Positions 57,901-64,000 of a DNA stretch of 64,000 nucleotides are shown here, in pieces; position 1 is the stretch's first letter, and each line of letters begins with the position of its first letter. The DNA comes from Nocardioides sp. (GTDB lineage Bacteria > Actinomycetota > Actinomycetes > Propionibacteriales > Nocardioidaceae): positions 1 through 64,000 of the forward strand of contig NZ_JANINT010000010.1 in assembly GCF_024509035.1 (NCBI RefSeq), given 5' to 3'. A program made the position numbers and the translations under genes. The notes under the pieces were generated by a model. It was given only the letters and a program-made list of their open reading frames with translations, did no database searches and was not told where the DNA came from.

Positions 57901-60900
57901 CAGCATCCCGGACGCGAGGATCAGCTATGCGCCGGCGTCGGGGGTCACCGCCGGTGGCGTGAGCTGCACACCCGGCCTGCCGTCGGGCACGGGCTTCGCG
58001 ACGCTCGGCGGCAACCGCTTCCAGATCAGCGGCATCCCGCGTGCCAGCTCTGGCGGCTGCTACGCGGTCACCATCACCGCCGAGATCCCGCACGGGAGCG
58101 TCGAGCAGCACGCGGTCATCGTCGTCGCCCAGCCGCCTGACATCACGTCGGCGGCGAGCATCGCCTGGGACCCCGCCACCTCAGACCACTCGTGGACCGT
58201 CACGACCAGTGGCTTCCCCGCCCCGGGGATGCGGGTCACCGGCGTCGACTGCACCACCGGGTGCGGCACCGCTCTGCCGCGTGCGGTGACCTTCCACGAC
58301 AACGAGGACGGCACCGCGACGCTGTCGACGACCGGCCTGTCGGCCGACGACACGGGCGTCTACGAGGTGACCATCGAGGCCGCGAGCTCCAGTGGCTCCG
58401 TCACCCAGGTGCTGACCCTCACCGTCGACGGACCGCCGGTGTTCACCAGCCCGGCGACCACAGGCTTCAAGACCGGGCAGGCCGGCTCGTTCGCGATCGG
58501 GGTGTCCTCGGTCGTGCCGGTGACGCTCACCTGCCACGTCGACGGCTCGAACGAGCAGTGCCGCACCGGTAACGGTGCCTATCCCTTCATCTCTCACGAC
58601 TTCCCCTCGGGGAGAGGCCTCTCGCTCGTCGGATCGACGATCGCCGGCATCCCAGCGACGGCTGGCCGCTATCCGGTCACGCTGACGGCCACGAGCGACG
58701 CGGGCACGACCACCCAGGAGCTGACCATCTACGTCTCGGCGAGCGGCGGCGCGACCATCACCATGGTCGACACCGGCAACGACGACAACCTGGTGAGCTA
58801 CGTCCCCGGCGAGATCCCGGCGGGCGAGGCCACGTTCATCCTCGGGACGCACGGTGTCGTCACGCTCTGCTCGAACGTCCCGGGCGACGAGCTGCGCACG
58901 GAGACGGTCGTCGAGGGCAGGCCGGTCCCCACCCCGCTGCCGGCGGGCCTGTCGATCGAGCCGGTCGCCAACACGCGCTGCGGGGCCGGTGACCAGCAGC
59001 TGGAGCTGAGCGGCACCCCGACCGCTCCCGTGCCCGGCGCGAGCGGCGCCACGGCGTACCGACTGGTCGACGACGCCAACGGCCTGGCACTGCTGACCCT
59101 GCGCCTCCTGTCCGGAACGGCGCCGGCGTTCAGCTCCCCGGACACCGCGCAGTTCCGGGCCGGGCAACCGGGCTCGTTCACCGTCTCGCTGGGCACGGCC
59201 CACTTCATCGACCGTCGCTACGGCCTGGGCTGCATCACCGGAGCAACAGGGCTGCCCGCTGGTCTGTCGCTCACCGGCGGCGAGAACGGCACGGCCACGA
59301 TCGGCGGGACCCCGCTCGCCGGCGGCCAGAGCAAAGCCACGGTGACGGGCACCGACTGCCAGGGCCAGTCGACGACCCAGCAGCTCACCATCGACGTGGC
59401 CGAGGCTCCGATCATCACCTCCGACGACACCGCCGGCTTCCGCGCCGGCGTCGGCGGCACCTTCGAGGTCACCACCAACGCCACCGCCCACCCCAAGCCG
59501 GCCCTGAGTGTCGCCGGGCTGCCCGACGGTGCCACGTTCCTCGACCACGGCAACGGGACCGGCACGATCACGGTCTCCCCGCAGATGCCCGCCACCGAGA
59601 CCGAGGTCGCGCTGAGCATCACGGCGAGCTCGTCCGCCGGCACCGACTCCCAGCAGCTGCGGCTCGCGGTGGGCTCGGCCCCGGTCATGATCTCGCCCGC
59701 CAGTGGCGCCACCGTCGTGCTGCCGCGCGACCTGACCGCGTCGTACGTCGTCCGGAGCTCCGCGGTGCCGGTCGCGGAGCTGACCGCCTCGACCCTGCCC
59801 GCCGGGCTGGTGTTCACCGACAACGGCGACGGGACCGGCACCCTCGCCGGCGCCCCGACCGCCCTCGGTGAGACGGAGGTGACGGTGACGGCCCGCAACG
59901 GCGTCAGCCCGGCGGCGACGAGCGCCCTGCACGTCGTGGTGACCGACCCTGCCTCGCTGGCCGGCACCACGAGCGGCGCGCCGTGCGCGACCTCCTCGGG
60001 CGTCGAGGACTACGTCTTCGTCGCGGCCACCGAGAGCAGCTGGGTGCTGTGCGGCGCAGGCACGCCGGCGCCGGCCCTCACCCTCCAGTCGGTCGAGTGC
60101 GACGGCGACGTCACGAACCTGCCGCCCGGCCTGACCTTCACCGACCGCGGCGACGGCTCGGCCGTCATCGAGGGCGCCGCTGCCATCGGCTCGGGTGCGG
60201 CCTGCCCGGACGGCTACAGCGTCGCCGTCGCGTTCGCCAACGCCGGGGGAACGGTGGTGGAGGAGCTGAGCTTCTCCGTGCAGGAGGCGATCGAGCTGGC
60301 GAGTCCGACGACCACGGCCCCCTTCGTCCCGGGTGCGCCGAACACGGCCGCGATCGGCGCGGCGGCGGTCCCGCTGCCCTCGTTCGCCGTCGAGTCCGCC
60401 GATCCGCTGCCCGCGTGGCTCGAGCTCGTCGACCAGGGCACCGGCACCGCCATCGTGACCGGTACGCCGCCGACGAGCGCCGCCGGCAGCTCCGTGACCT
60501 TCAGCCTCCGGGTCACCAACGGCCAGGCGGCACCGCTCGTGGAGCAGATCACCGTGCCGGTCTCCGACATCGGGCTCGGTGCAGCCGCACCGCCGGCCGC
60601 CCGGCTGGGCACGGCGTACTCCCATCGGCTCGAGGTGCCGGACGGCGTCACCGTGAGCCTCGCCGAGGGCGGGGCCCTGCCCCAGGGCTTGACCCTCTCG
60701 CCGGCTGGTGTCCTGGCCGGCACCCCGACGGAGCTGGGCCGGTTCCCCGTCCCGCTGGCCCTGACCCGCGGTGGCACCACCCTCACGACCGGAGCCATCG
60801 AGCTCCACGTCGTCGCGGGCAAGGGTGCACTCACGATCTCGCAGTTCCGGACCCTCGATCCGAGCGACTGGTTCGTCCAGGTCGTCAACACCACCGAGGG

Positions 60901-62338
60901 CCCGATCGACCTGGCCGGGTGGCACGTCGGCCTCCAGCCTCCCGGAGAGGAGGAGTCGATCGAGGTCCCCCTCGGGACCGGCTCGCTGGATCCGGGGGAG
61001 ACCGCTGTCGTGACGACGCCGTTGTCCTCGCTCGGATCGCAGCTCGGCGTCAGTGGGACGAGCGCGGGCCAGGTGGCCCTGCAGTCGGGGTTCCGGGTCG
61101 TCGCCCCGAGCGGCGTGGTGACCGACGCCGCCGGTGTGGTGGGCGCCCTGTCGGACCTGGTGGAGGGCGACGGCGTCTCCTACCCGACGAGGCTGACGAA
61201 GGCGCACCTGCGCTACGCCTTCGTCCGCACCGGCTTCGCCGACGGCGCTCTCCAGGACTCCGAGGACAACGCCACCGACTTCACGTTCGCGAAGGTCGTG
61301 GGCGTCGAGGACCCGCCGGCCGACCCGCCCCTCGATCCACCGGCGCCGGGCACCACCTCGGTCTCGGTCGGCCTCGACGTCGCGGCACCGGTCTTCGGCC
61401 AACCCGTCACTGCGACCGCGTCGGTCACCGCGCCGGGCCAGGCTGCGGCCGGCACCGTGCAGTTCGCCGTCGACGGGGTCGACGTGGGCGGGCCGGTCAC
61501 GGTGAGCGGCGGCAGCGCACAGTCCCAAACACTCGGTGCCCGGCCCGTCGGTGCTCACGCGGTGACCGCCGAGTACCGCCCGTCGGGGTCGGGCGCCACG
61601 GTCGTCGGGCGGGCCACGTTCACGGTCGGGCGGGCGGCCACGACGACCGAGGTGGCCGTCGGACCCTCGGCGTTCACCGCGACGGTCACCGCGGTCGCTC
61701 CCGGTGCTGGCCGGCCGACCGGCGCGGTCACGTTCCTCCTCGACGGCGCGGAGATCGGTTCGGCGCCGCTCCAGGACGGCGTCGCGACCCTGGAGCACGA
61801 CGTTCCGACCGGGGCCTCTCCCACGGTCGCGGCGTCGTACGCCGGCGATGGCAGCTTCACCGGCTCCTCGGCGTCCACCGCCCGGCGTGACCCCGCCATC
61901 TCGGCGCGCATCTCGTCCGCGGAGCCGAGGAGCACCTCGGGCTGGTACCGCACGGCGGTGACCGTCAGCTTCACCTGCACGCCCGCCGGCGCGCCACTCG
62001 TCGGGGACTGCCCGGCGCCGGTGACCCTGCGACGCGAAGGTGCAGGGCAGGCGATCACCCGGACCGTCACCGCCGCCGACGGCGGGATGGCCACCGTCGT
62101 GGTGTCCCCGATCAACATCGACCGCACCGTCCCGGAGGTGCGGGTCCGGAGCGTTCGGGCTGCGTCGACCGGGCGGCCACCGCGCGGGGTCTGTGCCGCA
62201 CAGGACGTGCTCTCGGGTGTGGCGAGCTGCACGATCACGCGAAGCATTCGTCCGCGCCGGGTGGTCTACGTCGCCGTGGCGACGGACGAGGCGGGCAACA
62301 CCGCGACGGACCGGGTGGTGGTGAGGAGACGTCGATGA
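54908..62338 (+). CDS. Giant (2,476 aa) secreted protein with multiple Ig-like modules, lamin-tail-like domain and C-terminal Ig-like repeats
   Basis: N-terminal signal peptide; repeated modules beginning xTxxFxxGxxGSFxV; LTD-like LTISQFRTLDPSDWFVQVVNTTEGPIDLAGWHVGLQPPG; Big_3-like GTVQFAVDGVDVGGPVTVSGGSA...VTAEY. Confidence 0.88.
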   Translation: MRALRHLPMSVLGLVLVIATLAVVAPPQTSAAPTPAAVVSIYPPGVTGGTFDLDRRLYNPDLASCEEERPANQFVTYPSYAQSATQICAMWGLQNAAAAAYNAMHGYDEGDEVMVSSLYAQAGLVQTFLQQIAYAVGKNVSGVTPAQRAAYQWFLAIQQHFQRTAAAEAQREYQKWRTQQCGYRPPNTTVFAYNPSSQPVCNPDGNPGMIGLFTSVAPPTYANFVQYGRYDAEKILGLAHQAEERIDRTLIDNGIVAGSGAVAAVLAGGAPHVAATLESTAGALGSFLRVVQPHNRAVYNSLRQAGQVVSKAVQGAVKAGRVVLGSQRVLNQMRAAADLVKTGARSLSGPMTIATIAITIAVTRGISVFTAAAIPKQLADDAAAAEPANTDRYVLDLLTADQGVDAPIVYANYRAQLQFPAHTVGVQAAPSACPACVVYDEIPLSAANPPARIRMTALHPDGTPSGWSRLDSVATRINTWGMGASNGALGVPTVSVGIAGGKVWTKQDPSSAPTDETEAGLSGWLPSGELRYFDPSGQPMIAYLNGEQFLTQTSPGSVSAGGYDAGNDCATPGQCTTSTSIVVMGSGGTPELRNEITNGTFFGMECTANTPGTHDCLTDTLSPNGRLVPANGTRIRTSDGEVLEQKGTSQLYRLTIVPNRGTAPAVWVTNRHNSVATNKTNGLPPGGGLVAGETVSFVASEISDAGYDTTYTWHVQTVCPADPDHPAQTIQGVLVCSDDPSYGKRQLPANQQSLTSCEATVGVCTPDAVLGVTWTPDPAFHGGPVATMTGRSVEWTWPAPGTYHLRLVTTDEYGVTRSSDRDLVISAATAPRSVLSFAAAADPQPGSLGPSVIGPVANDTALTVTGCVVSPAAIGTTPYATPAVTIDWGDGGAADDVTVLRGAGGGCTTPWRWEATHTFAVDTHGRPLVQVPITVTTRDVTFPATEPEDLPPGTRASSSATVFANVHAAQLPPTFLGGASATYDFVAAERNLVVGSVASIPDARISYAPASGVTAGGVSCTPGLPSGTGFATLGGNRFQISGIPRASSGGCYAVTITAEIPHGSVEQHAVIVVAQPPDITSAASIAWDPATSDHSWTVTTSGFPAPGMRVTGVDCTTGCGTALPRAVTFHDNEDGTATLSTTGLSADDTGVYEVTIEAASSSGSVTQVLTLTVDGPPVFTSPATTGFKTGQAGSFAIGVSSVVPVTLTCHVDGSNEQCRTGNGAYPFISHDFPSGRGLSLVGSTIAGIPATAGRYPVTLTATSDAGTTTQELTIYVSASGGATITMVDTGNDDNLVSYVPGEIPAGEATFILGTHGVVTLCSNVPGDELRTETVVEGRPVPTPLPAGLSIEPVANTRCGAGDQQLELSGTPTAPVPGASGATAYRLVDDANGLALLTLRLLSGTAPAFSSPDTAQFRAGQPGSFTVSLGTAHFIDRRYGLGCITGATGLPAGLSLTGGENGTATIGGTPLAGGQSKATVTGTDCQGQSTTQQLTIDVAEAPIITSDDTAGFRAGVGGTFEVTTNATAHPKPALSVAGLPDGATFLDHGNGTGTITVSPQMPATETEVALSITASSSAGTDSQQLRLAVGSAPVMISPASGATVVLPRDLTASYVVRSSAVPVAELTASTLPAGLVFTDNGDGTGTLAGAPTALGETEVTVTARNGVSPAATSALHVVVTDPASLAGTTSGAPCATSSGVEDYVFVAATESSWVLCGAGTPAPALTLQSVECDGDVTNLPPGLTFTDRGDGSAVIEGAAAIGSGAACPDGYSVAVAFANAGGTVVEELSFSVQEAIELASPTTTAPFVPGAPNTAAIGAAAVPLPSFAVESADPLPAWLELVDQGTGTAIVTGTPPTSAAGSSVTFSLRVTNGQAAPLVEQITVPVSDIGLGAAAPPAARLGTAYSHRLEVPDGVTVSLAEGGALPQGLTLSPAGVLAGTPTELGRFPVPLALTRGGTTLTTGAIELHVVAGKGALTISQFRTLDPSDWFVQVVNTTEGPIDLAGWHVGLQPPGEEESIEVPLGTGSLDPGETAVVTTPLSSLGSQLGVSGTSAGQVALQSGFRVVAPSGVVTDAAGVVGALSDLVEGDGVSYPTRLTKAHLRYAFVRTGFADGALQDSEDNATDFTFAKVVGVEDPPADPPLDPPAPGTTSVSVGLDVAAPVFGQPVTATASVTAPGQAAAGTVQFAVDGVDVGGPVTVSGGSAQSQTLGARPVGAHAVTAEYRPSGSGATVVGRATFTVGRAATTTEVAVGPSAFTATVTAVAPGAGRPTGAVTFLLDGAEIGSAPLQDGVATLEHDVPTGASPTVAASYAGDGSFTGSSASTARRDPAISARISSAEPRSTSGWYRTAVTVSFTCTPAGAPLVGDCPAPVTLRREGAGQAITRTVTAADGGMATVVVSPINIDRTVPEVRVRSVRAASTGRPPRGVCAAQDVLSGVASCTITRSIRPRRVVYVAVATDEAGNTATDRVVVRRRR

Positions 62339-62406
62339 GACCCGGGCTGTTCACGAGAGAGTCGGCCCCGACTCGCCGTTGCCCTTCGCGCCCGGGGGGC
62401 TCGCCG

Positions 62407-63303
62407 TCACGACGATGGGTCGGCGAGCCCCTCCAGCCGGAGCGTGATCGAGTCGTAGCGGGGGGTCGTGAACGCACCCCAGCACGCGCTCTGGTGGACG
62501 TGCGCCTCCAGTGGAGCGAGCTCGGCCACGAAGGCGTCATCGATGACGTTGATGTGGCCCTGCGTCAGACGGTCGGCGGGCTCGTTGAACGGCGCCGAGA
62601 CGAAGACGCCGAGCCGCGCCATCTCCTGCATCCGCCGGCAGAAGCGCACCGGGTCGGGGATGTGCTCGATCGCGTGGGTGCTGAGCACGATGTCGTAGAC
62701 ACGGTCGTGCTCGTAGGCGTCGGCCTGCACGAAGCGCACGTTCGGGAACGTGGTCGTGATGTACGTCGCCCAGGTGTCGACGATGTCCAGCCCCGTCACC
62801 TTCATCCGGTAGCCGAGCGCGCCGGAGTCGTACAGCTCGGCGAGCAGAGCCGTGCCGTGGCCGGTGCCCGGGCCGACGTCGAGGACCCGGAGCATCGTTC
62901 CCCGCGGCTGCTCGGCCACGAGCCTCTGGATGTGCGGCAGCAGCTCGATCATGTACTGCATCGACCGCACGCCCCGGACCTTCCCGAGCGGCCGGTCCGG
63001 GTCGCGCGAGTCCTCCGGCGAGGCGAGGAGGCGGGTGTGGGCGACGAGGTCGTGCACCTCCCGCGCGGCGGCCCGCTGCGCGCGCGGCCGACCGGACGCG
63101 AAGGCCTGGTCGATCCGGCGCCTCATGGCGACCGCGGGCCGCGGTGGCTTGCGGCGGCTACGCCGGCGAGCCTGGGACGTCGGTGGCGGCGGCGCACCCG
63201 TGACCAGTCGCTTGGTGGCCCGCATCATGTCGAGTGCCGCCCGGTCGCGAGGCTCGGGGAGCCGGCCGGCCGTCGCCCGGGCGAACGCTCCGAGAAGTCC
63301 CAT
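62407..63303 (-). CDS. Class I SAM-dependent methyltransferase
   Basis: MLRVLDVGPGTGHGTALLAELY, VTGLDIVD, YDIVLSTHAIEHIPDPVRFCRRM. Confidence 0.88.
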   Translation of the reverse strand: MGLLGAFARATAGRLPEPRDRAALDMMRATKRLVTGAPPPPTSQARRRSRRKPPRPAVAMRRRIDQAFASGRPRAQRAAAREVHDLVAHTRLLASPEDSRDPDRPLGKVRGVRSMQYMIELLPHIQRLVAEQPRGTMLRVLDVGPGTGHGTALLAELYDSGALGYRMKVTGLDIVDTWATYITTTFPNVRFVQADAYEHDRVYDIVLSTHAIEHIPDPVRFCRRMQEMARLGVFVSAPFNEPADRLTQGHINVIDDAFVAELAPLEAHVHQSACWGAFTTPRYDSITLRLEGLADPSS

Positions 63304-63357
63304 GCCGTCGCACTCTGCCACAGCGCGTGGTCTTGCCGCGGCTGCGATGCTGGAGCC

Positions 63358-64000
63358 ATGGCGACCCCTGCTGACGACTGGTTCGGCCAGGCCTTCTCGA
63401 AGGCGTGGCGGGACAAGGCCGAGGAGATCGGGCGCTTCAACCTGGCGATCTTCGGCAAGACCGGCGTCGGCAAGAGCACGCTGGTCAACGCGATCTTCGG
63501 CAGTGACATCGCGGCCACCGGCATCGGCGAGCCCGTCACCCGCGCCGAGCACCTCTACCTCCACCAGAGCGGCACGCTCGGGGTGCTCGACACCCGGGGG
63601 GTCGAGGTCGGACGCGACAACGACGTGCTGATCGGCGAGCTGAAGGACTACCTCCACGGCATGCGCCGCAAGCCGTTGGCCGACCAGCTGCACGTGGCTT
63701 GGTACTGCGTGCGCGCCGGTGACCGGCGGTTCGAGGCGACCGAGGCGGAGTTCGTCCGGGCACTGCACGACCTCGGTCTGCCGGTGATCCTCGTGCTCAC
63801 GCAGGTGCCCAGGTCGGGTGCTCGCGTCCACCCCGACGCCGAGGCGTTGGCGTCGAGCATCGCCGAGCTGCGCCTGCCGATCGTGGACGGCCTGATCCAC
63901 TACACGATGGCACAGGCCGACGACTTCACGGGGCAGACGGCGTACGGCTTGCAGGAGCTCCTCGATGCCACCTTTCGCGGCGCGCCTGAGGGCGTCGCCC
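63358..64000 (+). CDS. GTPase (50S-ribosome-binding GTPase/dynamin-like superfamily), truncated at right edge
   Basis: FNLAIFGKTGVGKSTLVNAIFG (G1), GVLDTRGVE (G3), PVILVLTQVP (G4-like). Confidence 0.88.
   Translation, partial: MATPADDWFGQAFSKAWRDKAEEIGRFNLAIFGKTGVGKSTLVNAIFGSDIAATGIGEPVTRAEHLYLHQSGTLGVLDTRGVEVGRDNDVLIGELKDYLHGMRRKPLADQLHVAWYCVRAGDRRFEATEAEFVRALHDLGLPVILVLTQVPRSGARVHPDAEALASSIAELRLPIVDGLIHYTMAQADDFTGQTAYGLQELLDATFRGAPEGVA

Noticed and set aside
54869-58111. 1,080-aa minus-strand ORF opposite the N-terminal half of the giant protein
   Set aside because: Shadow ORF, low-complexity G/R/D-rich translation without recognisable domains.
58181-61798. 1,205-aa minus-strand ORF opposite the giant secreted protein
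   Set aside because: GC-rich shadow ORF; the + strand has a signal peptide, recurrent domain structure and domain motifs.

Overview
High-GC actinobacterial chromosome segment, Nocardioides-like by codon usage and gene content (genus is inference). It is densely coded, mostly core and housekeeping. I see no rRNA, CRISPR array, transposase, integrase or prophage. Recognisable blocks: a PAP2/diacylglycerol-kinase fusion; a translationally coupled serS-HAD-GNAT-HAD operon; the proteasome activator Bpa; MobA-like and nitrilase-like genes; two tRNA-Ser and one tRNA-Arg; PEP carboxykinase; two sensor histidine kinases; a LacI regulator and secreted alpha-amylase; an acyl-CoA dehydrogenase; an F420-dependent NADP reductase; two FliA/WhiG-like short sigma-like genes; an ABC exporter; a recC-recB-recD operon; MFS transporters; menB; pntAB; a tocopherol-cyclase-like protein; a 2,476-aa secreted Ig-like/lamin-tail protein; a methyltransferase; and a GTPase running off the right edge. 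Strongest candidates for undescribed biology: (1) 11.7-15.8 kb, three tandem paralogous PLD-like/LuxR-HTH regulators and a fourth, convergent, related regulator around a 44-aa signal-peptide-bearing mini-gene (predicted mature peptide DSSWGIGRPGPGGGR), with clustered TGCA dyads between them. (2) An 88-bp composite palindromic element (35-18-35 bp, central TGTCGACA) that fills two convergent intergenic gaps 39 kb apart in opposite orientations, plus one solo half-element. (3) The giant secreted repeat protein at 54.9-62.3 kb. All calls come from reading the sequence and supplied ORFs; no database search was run.
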